From contig NZ_CP096971.1 in NCBI RefSeq assembly GCF_024758705.1, positions 2,108,001 to 2,172,000 of the forward strand: a stretch of DNA of 64,000 bases. Reading direction: 5' to 3'. Source of the DNA: Sphingomonas sp. SUN019. Its GTDB lineage: Bacteria; Pseudomonadota; Alphaproteobacteria; Sphingomonadales; Sphingomonadaceae. The notes under the pieces were generated by a model. It was not told the DNA's origin and did no database searches. It saw only the letters and a list, made by a program, of their open reading frames with translations. This document shows, piece after piece, positions 9,549-17,156 of this stretch (positions are counted from its first letter, which is position 1; each line of letters starts with the position of its first letter). The translations under genes and the position numbers were made by a program.

Positions 9549-10166
9549 ATGACCGATCTGATCCTTCACGAAGACCCGGTGTCGGGCAATTGCTACAAGA
9601 TCCGCCTGGTCGCGGCGCATCTGGGCATCGCGCTCGACCGGCGCAGCTACGACATCCGCAAGGGCGAAACGCGCACGCCCGAATTTCTCGCGCAGGTCGA
9701 TGCGAACGGGCGTATCCCGGTGCTGCAGATCGGCGACCATTTCCTGCCCGAAAGTGCAGCGGCGTGCCTGTATCTGGCGCACGGATCGACGCTGATCCCC
9801 GAAGACCGCTTCGACCGCGCCGACATGATGCGCTGGATGTTCTGGGAACAGTACAGCCACGAACCCAACGTCGCGACCTTGCGCTTCTGGCGGCATTTCA
9901 TCGGCGAGGACGCGCTAAGTCCTGCACAACGCGCGCTGATTCCGGGCAAGAAAGCGGCGGGCGACGCCGCGCTCGCCTTGATGGACCGGCATCTGGCGAC
10001 GCGCGACTGGTTCGCGGCGGATCGTTTCACGCTCGCCGATGTCGCGCTCTACGCCTACACGCACGTCGCGAACGAGGGCGGTTTCGACCTCTCCGCCTAC
10101 CCCGCGGTTACCGCCTGGCTGACGCGCGTGGCGACGCTGCCGGGCCATATCGCGCTAGATGATTGA
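9549..10166 (+). CDS. Glutathione S-transferase family protein
   Basis: Cytosolic GST-fold protein, 205 residues. The N-terminal thioredoxin-like half has the DPVSGNCYKIRL start and GRIPVLQIGDHFLPESAAACLYLA (about 53-76), which contains the cis-Pro and the gamma-glutamyl-binding E-S pair. The C-terminal half is all helical and has the conserved N-capping region FTLADVALYAY near 165. Such proteins conjugate or reduce substrates with glutathione; the substrate is unknown. It is separated from pxpC by a possible terminator and from the next operon by the repeat boxes at 10174-10202. Confidence 0.9.
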   Translation: MTDLILHEDPVSGNCYKIRLVAAHLGIALDRRSYDIRKGETRTPEFLAQVDANGRIPVLQIGDHFLPESAAACLYLAHGSTLIPEDRFDRADMMRWMFWEQYSHEPNVATLRFWRHFIGEDALSPAQRALIPGKKAAGDAALALMDRHLATRDWFAADRFTLADVALYAYTHVANEGGFDLSAYPAVTAWLTRVATLPGHIALDD

Positions 10167-10173
10167 CTCATAA

Positions 10174-10202
10174 GCGTAACCGCCACGTGATGCGGGCGTA
10201 AC
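10174..10202 (+). promoter_or_regulatory. Three 11-bp-spaced direct repeats (candidate PhoB boxes)
   Basis: GCGTAAC (10174-10180), ACGTGAT (10185-10191) and GCGTAAC (10196-10202) lie exactly 11 bases apart, each as a 7-mer with a 4-base spacer. This is the geometry of Pho boxes (CTGTCAT N4 CTGTCAT), with the G-T-x-A core kept in all three. They end 40 bases before the ATG of the plcP-like gene. The spacing is seen directly. PhoB binding is inferred from spacing and from the gene function. Confidence 0.5.
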
Positions 10203-10242
10203 ATTGATCATGCAGGGGCGGCGCATGAGGGAGGGCCGCCCA

Positions 10243-11127
10243 ATGACGACCATCGCCGACGTCACCGACCTGCTGGACTATGCCACAAAGCGCGAGATTG
10301 CGCCTCCGCTGCCGCTGCTGCCGACGATCGCCACCGCCACGCCCGGGGGCGACCGGCGGCGTTACCGCACGATCTGGATCAGCGACGTCCATCTCGGCAC
10401 GCGCGGGTGCAACGCGGCGATGCTGGTCGATTTCCTCGACCGCGTCGACAGCGACACGATGTACCTGGTCGGCGACATGATCGACGGTTGGCGGCTGAAG
10501 AAGAAATTCTATTGGCCGCCGCTGCACAATGACGTGGTCCGCCGCCTGATGAAGCGCGCCAAGCGCGGCACGCGGATGATCTACATCCCCGGCAATCATG
10601 ACGAGGTGTTCCGCCAGTTCGCGGGCACCGATTTCGGCGGCATCGCGATCCGTCGCAAGGCGATCCACGAAACCGCCGACGGCCGCCGCCTGCTGGTGCT
10701 GCACGGCGACGAATTCGACGCGATCACGCTGGCGCACCGCTGGCTCGCCTATGTCGGGGACAGCGCCTACACCATGCTGATGGCGGCGAATCGGGGCGTC
10801 AACGCCTTCCGCCGCCGTTTCGGCATGCCCTATTGGTCGTTGTCGAAGCACGCCAAGGCGAAGGTCAAGAACGCCGTCGCCTTCATCTCGCATTTCGAGG
10901 AAGTCGTCGCGCACGCCGCAGGCGTTCGCGGGGTCGACGGCGTCGTGTGTGGACATATCCACACCGCCGAAATGCGCGAGATCGGTGGCGTCACTTATTA
11001 CAACGACGGCGACTGGGTGGAGAGCTGCACCGCGTTGGTCGAACACTTCGACGGGCGGATGGAGGTGCTCCACTGGGCCGACGTGATCGCGGCGCGCGAA
11101 GCCGAGGTCCGCGCGCTGGCGGCCTGA
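10243..11127 (+). CDS. plcP: Metallophosphoesterase, PlcP-type phospholipase C (often annotated UDP-2,3-diacylglucosamine diphosphatase)
   Basis: Binuclear metallophosphoesterase of 294 residues with the full motif set: SDVHLG near 44, GDMIDGW near 74, PGNHDE near 111, HGDEFD near 148 and GHIHTAEM near 225. Automatic annotation usually names this COG2908 family LpxH-like. In alphaproteobacteria, however, the close relative PlcP of Sinorhizobium cleaves phospholipids to diacylglycerol during phosphate limitation. The pairing with a downstream GT4 glycosyltransferase (1-base gap) matches plcP-agt operons described for lipid remodelling. The start at 10243 has GGGAGGG about 8 bases upstream; in-frame ATGs at 10213 and 10225 are alternatives. 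A role in lipid A synthesis remains possible. Confidence 0.75.
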   Translation: MTTIADVTDLLDYATKREIAPPLPLLPTIATATPGGDRRRYRTIWISDVHLGTRGCNAAMLVDFLDRVDSDTMYLVGDMIDGWRLKKKFYWPPLHNDVVRRLMKRAKRGTRMIYIPGNHDEVFRQFAGTDFGGIAIRRKAIHETADGRRLLVLHGDEFDAITLAHRWLAYVGDSAYTMLMAANRGVNAFRRRFGMPYWSLSKHAKAKVKNAVAFISHFEEVVAHAAGVRGVDGVVCGHIHTAEMREIGGVTYYNDGDWVESCTALVEHFDGRMEVLHWADVIAAREAEVRALAA

Positions 11128-11128
11128 C

Positions 11129-12151
11129 ATGCGGATCGCGATCGTCACCGACGCCTGGAGCCCCCAAGTCAACGGCGTCGTGCGCACGCTGGAGGCGGTG
11201 ATCGGCGAACTCCGCGCCGCCGGGCATGAGGTGCTGGTGGTCGCACCTGATCGTTTCGCATCGCTCCCCTGCCCGACCTATCCCGAAATCCGCCTGTCGC
11301 TGGCCGGCGCGCGCGCAGTCGGCAATGCGATCGCCGCATTCGGGGCGGAGGCGGTGCATATCGCGACCGAGGGACCGCTGGGGATCGGCGCGCGGCGCTG
11401 GTGCGTGGCGCGCCGGCGGCCGTTCACCACCGCCTATCACACGCAATTCCCCGATTATGTCGCGGCGCGCACCGGTTTGGACCCGGCATGGGTATGGCGC
11501 TACATCCGCTGGTTCCACGGGCCAGCGCAGGCGATCCTCGCCTCCACCCCGTCGATCGCGCGCACGCTGGAGGCGCAGGGGCTGACGCAGGTACGGCGCT
11601 GGGGGCGCGGCGTCGATCAGGCGCTGTTTCACGCAAATGTCGCGCCCGACCCCACGATCCGCGCGCTGCCGGGACCGGTGCAACTCTACGTCGGACGCAT
11701 TGCGGTCGAGAAGAACATCGCCGCTTTCCTTGGCTCCGATCATCCCGGCAGCAAGGTGATCGTCGGCGACGGCCCGGCCTTGCGCGAATTGTCGGCACGC
11801 TTTCCCGACGCGCATTTTCTCGGGCCGCGCTTCGGCCACGACCTCGCCGCCGCTTATGCCGCCGCAGACGTCTTCGTCTTCCCCAGCCGCACCGATACGT
11901 TCGGGCTGGTGATGATCGAGGCGCTGGCGTGCGGCACCCCGGTCGCGGGCTATCCTGTCACCGGCCCGGTCGACGTGCTGACGCCGCAAACCGGCGCGAT
12001 GGACGAAGACCTCGGCACGGCGATCGCAACCGCGCTGACCTGCGACCGATCGGCGTGCGCGGCATACGGGCAAGGCTTCACCTGGGCCGCCAGCGCGCGG
12101 CAGTTCGTCGATGCGCTCGCGCCGCTCAGCGATGTCCGCGCGGCGGCATGA
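11129..12151 (+). CDS. GT4 glycosyltransferase, Agt/MgtA-like
   Basis: Retaining glycosyltransferase of 340 residues. The N-terminal acceptor domain begins RIAIVTDAWSPQVNGVVRTL, a hallmark of the alpha-mannosyl/diacylglycerol transferases. The C-terminal donor domain has YVGRIAVEKNI near 190 and the E-x7-E region SRTDTFGLVMIEALACGTPV near 250. It starts 2 bases after the plcP-like stop, so both are one transcript. In the known Agt pathway it would put a sugar on the diacylglycerol made by PlcP, giving phosphate-free glycolipids. Sugar donor unknown. A clear terminator follows. Confidence 0.85.
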   Translation: MRIAIVTDAWSPQVNGVVRTLEAVIGELRAAGHEVLVVAPDRFASLPCPTYPEIRLSLAGARAVGNAIAAFGAEAVHIATEGPLGIGARRWCVARRRPFTTAYHTQFPDYVAARTGLDPAWVWRYIRWFHGPAQAILASTPSIARTLEAQGLTQVRRWGRGVDQALFHANVAPDPTIRALPGPVQLYVGRIAVEKNIAAFLGSDHPGSKVIVGDGPALRELSARFPDAHFLGPRFGHDLAAAYAAADVFVFPSRTDTFGLVMIEALACGTPVAGYPVTGPVDVLTPQTGAMDEDLGTAIATALTCDRSACAAYGQGFTWAASARQFVDALAPLSDVRAAA

Positions 12152-12204
12152 GATTCGCGGCGCTTGCCCTTGGGGCGTGCGCGCACTAGATCGGACGCCT
12201 TAGA

Positions 12205-12237
12205 GGCCGCTCCGGGAAGGGGCGGCCCATTTTGTTT
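12205..12237 (+). terminator. Rho-independent terminator after the glycosyltransferase gene
   Basis: GGCCGCTCC (12205-12213), loop GGGAA, GGGGCGGCC (12219-12227) form a 9-bp stem that includes one U-G pair in RNA. CATTTTGTTT follows directly. It ends the plcP-agt-like operon and isolates it from trcR. Confidence 0.75.
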
Positions 12238-12255
12238 CAGACGGAGTTTTCCCGC

Positions 12256-12942
12256 ATGGCCCAGCCGCTCATGCCCCACGCGACCGCCAGCTGGATGGTC
12301 GACAACACCGCGCTCAGTTTCGAGCAGATCGCGGAATTCTGCGGGCTCCACATCCTCGAAGTGCAGGCGATCGCCGACGACACCGCGACGACGAAGCTGA
12401 CCGGCCGCGATCCGGTCCGCGCGCACGAGGTCAGTCAGGAAGAAATCGACAAGGCGCAGGCCAACCCCGATTACCGGATGCAGATGATCAAAGGCCCCGA
12501 TCAGGTCCGCCGCACGAAGGGGCCGCGCTACACGCCGGTCTCCAAGCGGCAGGACAAGCCCGACGGCATCGCCTGGATCATCCGCAACCATCCCGAAATC
12601 ACCGACGGCGCGATCGGCAATCTGATCGGCACGACGCGCACGACGATCGCCGCGATCCGCGACCGCAGCCATTGGAATATCCAGAACATCACGCCGAAGG
12701 ATCCGGTCACGCTCGGGCTGACGACGCAGCGCGAACTGGACGCCGCTGTGTCGAAGGCGGCGAAGGCGGCGGGCGTCGAAGCCGCACCCACCGATCACCG
12801 GCTGGAGGGCGACCGCGAATCGCTGATCGCACAGCTCCGCGCCGAACGCGAACAGGCGGCGCGTGAGGCGGAAGCCGCGACGCAGGAGGGCTATGTCGCC
12901 CCGCCGCCAAAGCCCACGTTCGACGATCCGTTTCGGAGATAG
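12256..12942 (+). CDS. trcR: DUF1013 cell-cycle regulator TrcR
   Basis: Protein of 228 residues that matches the alphaproteobacterial DUF1013 family, named TrcR (cell cycle transcriptional regulator) in current annotation. The conserved core runs from the helix-turn-helix-like LSFEQIAEFCGLHILEVQAIAD (about 17-38), through the ARG-rich RRTKGPRYTP motif near 84, to the second DNA-binding-like segment AIGNLIGTTRTTIAAIRDR near 121. The C-terminal 60 residues are charged and coiled-coil-like. The ATG at 12256 has GGAG 8 bases upstream. It probably acts with RNA polymerase on cell-cycle genes; MipZ and CpdR in this window belong to the same lineage-specific cell-cycle network. Confidence 0.85.
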   Translation: MAQPLMPHATASWMVDNTALSFEQIAEFCGLHILEVQAIADDTATTKLTGRDPVRAHEVSQEEIDKAQANPDYRMQMIKGPDQVRRTKGPRYTPVSKRQDKPDGIAWIIRNHPEITDGAIGNLIGTTRTTIAAIRDRSHWNIQNITPKDPVTLGLTTQRELDAAVSKAAKAAGVEAAPTDHRLEGDRESLIAQLRAEREQAAREAEAATQEGYVAPPPKPTFDDPFRR

Positions 12943-12965
12943 GGGTTTCGGCTCGCGCTTGCTCT

Positions 12966-13136
12966 AATCCTCCCCTGCAAGGGGAGGTGGCAGGCGGAGC
13001 CTGACGGAGGGGTGTCACCCTCTCGATAGCGAGTGGCGGGTCGGATTGCCCCCGGCAATCCTCGAAAGCGCGGGGCGCGTTCGACCCGCCACTCCCCTCC
13101 GGCGCTGCGCGCCACCTCCCCTTGCAGGGGAGGATT
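12966..13136. repeat. Interspersed inverted repeat, family A, copy 2 (compound, with inner palindrome)
   Basis: Arms AATCCTCCCCTGCAAGGGG.. and ..CCCCTTGCAGGGGAGGATT are near-perfect inverted copies. Unlike copies 1 and 3, the centre holds an extra palindrome, AGTGGCGGGTCG / CGACCCGCCACT. Inside that is GATTGCC / GGCAATC. It therefore looks like one repeat nested within another. It lies between trcR and the MBL-fold gene. Confidence 0.85.
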
Positions 13137-13186
13137 GCTTGTTGTCGCTCAACCCGACTGGGCAAACCCAACAAACCGCTCGACGT

Positions 13187-13201
13187 AACGTAAGTTACGT
13201 T
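13187..13201. promoter_or_regulatory. Palindrome upstream of MBL-fold gene (candidate operator)
   Basis: AACGTAA-G-TTACGTT is a perfect 7-bp-arm palindrome ending 14 bases before the predicted ATG of the MBL-fold hydrolase. Its size and position fit a dimeric repressor site. No regulator gene is adjacent, so the binding protein is unknown. Confidence 0.4.
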
Positions 13202-13215
13202 GCTACCCGCTACCG

Positions 13216-14301
13216 ATGGCAACCGCACTCGACCGCGCCTTGATCGGCGACGAAGGGCTGATCCCGACCAGTCACAAGGGGCTGACGTACCCGTTCGGCG
13301 ACCGCAGCCCACAACCCGGCGAGCTCTTGACCGTGATGCCCGGTATCCGCTGGTGGCGCGTGCCGATGTCGGGGCCGTTGAAGCACGTCAACGGGCTGAT
13401 CCTCGACGACGGAGACGGCGCGCTGGCGATCGACACCGGCACCGCGGGCGAACGATCGGTCGAGGCGTGGCGAACCATTCTCGACCAGGCGATGGGCGGG
13501 CAGCGCATCTCGCGCGTGCTGTGCACGCATATGCATCCCGATCACGTCGGGCTCGCGGGCTGGCTGTGCCGCAAGTTCGATGCGCCGCTGCTGATGACGC
13601 GCACCGAATGGCTGACCGTCCGAATGCTCGCCGCCGACGCGCGCGACGAAACGCCGGGCGAGATGGTCGCCTTCTGGCGCGCGAGCGGCTGGGACGAGGC
13701 GCAGCTTGCATTGGGTGCGGGACGCGGCTGGTCGCATTTCGGTAAGATGATCGCGCGGATGCCGCTGGGCTTCACGCGCATCCAGGACGGTCAGACACTG
13801 AAGATCGGCGGGTCGGACTGGCAGGTCGTCGTCGGCAGCGGGCACAGCCCCGAACACGCCTGCCTGCTCGATCGCGACCGGAAGGTGCTGATCGCGGGGG
13901 ATCAGGTGCTGCCGAAGATCAGCTCGAACGTGTCGCTGGGCGTCATGGAGCCCGAGGGCGATCCGCTCGGCGACTGGCTGGCCTCGATCGCGAAGCTGAA
14001 GCAATTGCCGCCCGACCTGCTCGTCCTGCCGGGGCATGGCGATCCGTTCTACGGGCTGCACGCGCGGCTGGACGCGCTCGATCACGAGCATCGCGACCGG
14101 CTCGATGCTTTGGTCGAACATATGGCGGACGGCCCCAAACGCGCGGTCGATTGCTTCGGCCGCCTGTTCCGCCGCGCGATCGGGCCGGACGTGATCGGCA
14201 TGGCGACGGGCGAGGCGATGGCGCACCTCCGTCACCTGGAGGTCGAGGGGCGCGCGGTGAAGGAAATCCGCGACGGCGTATGGTGGTATCGGCGCGCGTA
14301 A
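13216..14301 (+). CDS. MBL-fold metallo-hydrolase
   Basis: Metallo-beta-lactamase-fold hydrolase of 361 residues. The zinc-binding HMHPDH motif is near residue 110, with further ligands in GSGHSPEH near 213, IAGDQVLP near 230 and LPGHGDPF near 275. A C-terminal helical domain (about 285-361) resembles the glyoxalase II-like/SdsA-unrelated group that acts on thioesters or lactones. The start has no clear ribosome binding site and lies close to a palindrome, so a leaderless or short-leader transcript is possible. The dienelactone hydrolase-like gene follows 45 bases on. Substrate unknown. Confidence 0.87.
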   Translation: MATALDRALIGDEGLIPTSHKGLTYPFGDRSPQPGELLTVMPGIRWWRVPMSGPLKHVNGLILDDGDGALAIDTGTAGERSVEAWRTILDQAMGGQRISRVLCTHMHPDHVGLAGWLCRKFDAPLLMTRTEWLTVRMLAADARDETPGEMVAFWRASGWDEAQLALGAGRGWSHFGKMIARMPLGFTRIQDGQTLKIGGSDWQVVVGSGHSPEHACLLDRDRKVLIAGDQVLPKISSNVSLGVMEPEGDPLGDWLASIAKLKQLPPDLLVLPGHGDPFYGLHARLDALDHEHRDRLDALVEHMADGPKRAVDCFGRLFRRAIGPDVIGMATGEAMAHLRHLEVEGRAVKEIRDGVWWYRRA

Positions 14302-14346
14302 CCACGCTATAGTCGTGCACGAACAAGCGGATGAGGAGCCGACACG

Positions 14347-15216
14347 ATGTGCGACGACCATACCGAGGCAGACAACGCCCGCGTCCTGACGCGCCGCGCG
14401 TTCGGGGCGGGCGCAGGGGCGGCGGGGCTTGCGCTGCTGCTCCCAAGTCCCGCGAACGCCGCGGCAGTCAGCGGACGCCGCGTGCAGATCAAGACCCCGG
14501 ACGGCATCGCCGACGCCTATTTCGTCGCGCCGACGACGGGAAAGCATCCCGGCGTGCTGATATGGCCCGACATCATGGGACTGCGTCCCGCGTTCGAGCA
14601 GATGGGGCGGCGGCTGGCCGAATCGGGCTATGCGGTGCTGGTCGTCAATCAATTCTACCGTTCGGTGAAGGCGCCGTTCCTGAAGGCAGGCGAGAGTTTC
14701 GGCCAGCCCGCGGTGCGCGCGCGCATCATGCCGTGGCGCGAAGCGCTGACCGCCGAGGCTGTGACTCGCGACGGCGTGGCCTTCACCCGCTTCCTCGATG
14801 CGCAGAAAGAGGTCGATACGAAGCGCGGCCTTGGCTCCAGCGGTTACTGTATGGGCGGCCCGATGACGATCCAGACCGCCGCCGCGCGCGCCGATCGCTA
14901 CCGCGCGATCGCGTCGTTCCACGGCGCTGGGCTGGTCAGCGACAAGCCAGACAGTCCGCATCTGCTGATCCCGAAGCTGAAGGCCGACGCGCTGATCGCG
15001 ATCGCCGAGAACGACGATCAACGCAGCCCGGACGACAAGAACGTCCTGCGCGCCGCCTTCGCCGCCGCCAAGCGCCCGGCCGAAATCGAGGTCTACACAG
15101 GCGCAATGCACGGTTGGTGTCCGCCCGACAGCCAGGCCTACAATCAGGTGCAGGCCGAACGCGCATGGAGCCGGATGCTGGTGTTGTTCGGACGAACGCT
15201 CGCGCGACCGGCTTGA
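14347..15216 (+). CDS. Dienelactone hydrolase family protein with Tat-like signal
   Basis: Alpha/beta hydrolase of 289 residues. The N-terminus has twin arginines (LTRRAFGAGAG, residues 14-24), then a hydrophobic stretch and PANAAA, which suggests Tat export. The nucleophile is Cys168 in GYCMGG, as in dienelactone hydrolases (Cys-His-Asp triad); the His is in AMHGW near residue 254. GAGCC lies just before the ATG. The neighbours are an MBL-fold hydrolase and a GST, which fits detoxification or aromatic breakdown but does not prove it. True dienelactone activity is not certain because the family is broad. Confidence 0.85.
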   Translation: MCDDHTEADNARVLTRRAFGAGAGAAGLALLLPSPANAAAVSGRRVQIKTPDGIADAYFVAPTTGKHPGVLIWPDIMGLRPAFEQMGRRLAESGYAVLVVNQFYRSVKAPFLKAGESFGQPAVRARIMPWREALTAEAVTRDGVAFTRFLDAQKEVDTKRGLGSSGYCMGGPMTIQTAAARADRYRAIASFHGAGLVSDKPDSPHLLIPKLKADALIAIAENDDQRSPDDKNVLRAAFAAAKRPAEIEVYTGAMHGWCPPDSQAYNQVQAERAWSRMLVLFGRTLARPA

Positions 15217-15277
15217 CGTCGCGCCGCGACCGTGTTCCACTTTCGTTCCTGACGACTCGCAAAGCCGGAGACAGACC

Positions 15278-15907
15278 GTGGCCCTGACCTTCTACACCAA
15301 CCCGATGTCGCGCGGGCGGATCGCACGCTGGATGCTCGAGGAAATCGGGCAGCCGTATGAGACGGTGCTGCTCGATTATGCCGATACGATGAAGGGCGCG
15401 GACTATCTCGCGATCAATCCGATGGGGAAGGTGCCTGCGATCGTCCACGACGGCCGCACGGTCACCGAATGCGCCGCGATCTGCGCCTATCTGGCCGAAA
15501 CCTTCCCCGATGCTGGCCTTGCCCCCACCGCCGACGAGCGCGCGGATTATTATCGCTGGATGTTCTTCGCCGCCGGGCCGGTCGAGGCCGGGGTGATCGA
15601 CCGGTCTCTGGGCGTCGAGATCCCTGCCGACAAACAGATGATGGTCGGTTACGGATCGTTCGACCAGATGGTCGACACGCTGGAAAAAGCGGTGTCGGCG
15701 CATGAGTATATCGCGGGCGATCGTTTCACTGCGGCGGACGTCTATGTCGGCAGCCATGTCGGCTGGGGCGTGAATTTCGGGACGCTGCCGAAACGCGATG
15801 CGTTCGACGCCTATCTCGGCCGCATCATGGGCCGCCCCGCCGCGGTCCGCGCGGCGGAGATCGACGACGCGCTGATGCCGAAACAGGAACCCGCGACGGC
15901 GGACTAG
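15278..15907 (+). CDS. Glutathione S-transferase family protein
   Basis: GST of 209 residues. The N-terminal domain shows FYTNPMSRGRIARWMLEEIG (about 5-24), in which Ser or Arg would contact glutathione, and GKVPAIVHDG followed by VTECAAICAYLA (about 50-72). The C-terminal helical domain has FTAADVYVGSHVGWG near 155. It resembles plain bacterial GSTs rather than named catabolic enzymes. The gene ends in CTAG, a palindrome that supplies the stop codon for this gene and for the convergent hydrolase gene on the other strand. Confidence 0.9.
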   Translation: MALTFYTNPMSRGRIARWMLEEIGQPYETVLLDYADTMKGADYLAINPMGKVPAIVHDGRTVTECAAICAYLAETFPDAGLAPTADERADYYRWMFFAAGPVEAGVIDRSLGVEIPADKQMMVGYGSFDQMVDTLEKAVSAHEYIAGDRFTAADVYVGSHVGWGVNFGTLPKRDAFDAYLGRIMGRPAAVRAAEIDDALMPKQEPATAD

Positions 15908-16998
15908 TCGCGCACCGTCGGAAGGGCGTGGTCGAGCAGCGCCTTCAGCGTCCGGCCCGGCTCCTCGACCATCATCAGATGAGCGGAATGCTCGAACCAG
16001 ACCGTGGTCTTCGCTGGCGCGCGGAGCTGTTTCATCCATGCGTCCGCGATCGGCGCGGGGACAGTATAATCGTGGCGGCCGAGCAGCAGGATCACCGGTG
16101 TCTTCAGCCGGTCGAGCCGGGCGAACGACACCTTGTCCAGCCGCGGCCACAATGTCGCGACCGAAAAGGCGCTGCCGTCGCTCCACGCCTTGCGGTCGGC
16201 GGGCGTGTAATCGGGCGACAGCCGCGGGGCGTGGAAATAGAAATCGGCATTGTCGCGCCCCGCCGCCAGCGCGCCATAGCGCACGGCATATTTGCGCCAC
16301 CCGTCCGACTTCGCGATCTCCAGCGGTTCGGGCCGCGGATAGGGGGCCAACACCTGCAGCGCCGCAATCGCCTCGGCGTCTTGGCGCGCGCGCGCCTGTT
16401 GCAGCGTCCATGCAAAGCCGACGCGCTCGTTCTCGCGGAAATCGATCACCTGACCCATCCCGATATAGGCGTGAAGCAGATCTGGGCGCTTGGCCGCCAC
16501 CGCCAGCCCGACCGCCGATCCCCAGCTATGCCCGAGCAGCAACACCTTGCGCTTGCCGTATCTCGCCCGGAGCACATCGATCAGTTCGATCGCGTCGTCA
16601 CGGTATCGTTCCAGCGTCATCGTCGGCGCGATCGCGGCTGGATCGTTCAGCGGATAGGATTTGCCCGCGCCGCGCTGATCCCATTGCACGACCGTGAAGA
16701 AATCCTCCCACGGCCGCTGGAACGACCAGGCGACCGGCATCTCGACCGCGCCGGGGCCGCCGTGCACGAAGATCAGGATCGGGTTCGCGCGATCCGCGCC
16801 GCGCACGTTCACCGCCTGTCGCGCGCCGCCCAGCGTGACGGCGAAATCGTCCTGTACGCCATCCGGCGTCACTATCCGCCCGATGTCGCCGATGATCGCG
16901 CGTGATGCGGCATAGGGGTCGGCGATCACCGTGCTCTGGGTAAAAGCGGGGACGGGCGACAGCGCCGCGACGGCGGTGGCGAATAGAAAACGCAGCAT
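15904..16998 (-). CDS. Secreted proline iminopeptidase-like alpha/beta hydrolase (peptidase S33)
   Basis: Alpha/beta hydrolase of 364 residues with a signal peptide (MLRFLFATAVAALSPVPAFT, cleavage near QST). FVHGGPG near 79 forms the oxyanion region typical of S33 peptidases. The nucleophile Ser is in LLLGHSWGSAVG near 155, the acid is probably in LLGRHDY near 316 and the His in EHSAHL near 345. Prolyl aminopeptidase or a related amide/ester hydrolase in the periplasm is likely. The start is the ATG before the signal peptide; its ribosome binding site is poor. The stop codon shares CTAG with the convergent GST gene. Confidence 0.85.
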   Translation of the reverse strand: MLRFLFATAVAALSPVPAFTQSTVIADPYAASRAIIGDIGRIVTPDGVQDDFAVTLGGARQAVNVRGADRANPILIFVHGGPGAVEMPVAWSFQRPWEDFFTVVQWDQRGAGKSYPLNDPAAIAPTMTLERYRDDAIELIDVLRARYGKRKVLLLGHSWGSAVGLAVAAKRPDLLHAYIGMGQVIDFRENERVGFAWTLQQARARQDAEAIAALQVLAPYPRPEPLEIAKSDGWRKYAVRYGALAAGRDNADFYFHAPRLSPDYTPADRKAWSDGSAFSVATLWPRLDKVSFARLDRLKTPVILLLGRHDYTVPAPIADAWMKQLRAPAKTTVWFEHSAHLMMVEEPGRTLKALLDHALPTVRD

Positions 16999-17156
16999 GG
17001 CTATTGGCTGGCACGGCCGCACCCTGGCGGCAAGAACGCTGTTCCGGGCGTCGCCGATTCGACAGCGGACCGGGAACATAGGACAAGCATGATCTTTCTG
17101 ATCCGCACACGGCGTCACCCAACGGCGCGCGTCCTTCCCGACCCGAAAGCCCTTCG

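Noticed and set aside
10243-11127. Calling the metallophosphoesterase LpxH (lipid A synthesis)
   Set aside because: The motifs fit the broad COG2908 family, but the coupled GT4 gene and 11-bp repeats favour PlcP. LpxH is kept only as an alternative.
13210-15240. Minus-strand ORF of about 676 codons opposite the MBL and dienelactone hydrolase genes
   Set aside because: No recognisable domain, and it crosses two well-supported plus-strand genes.
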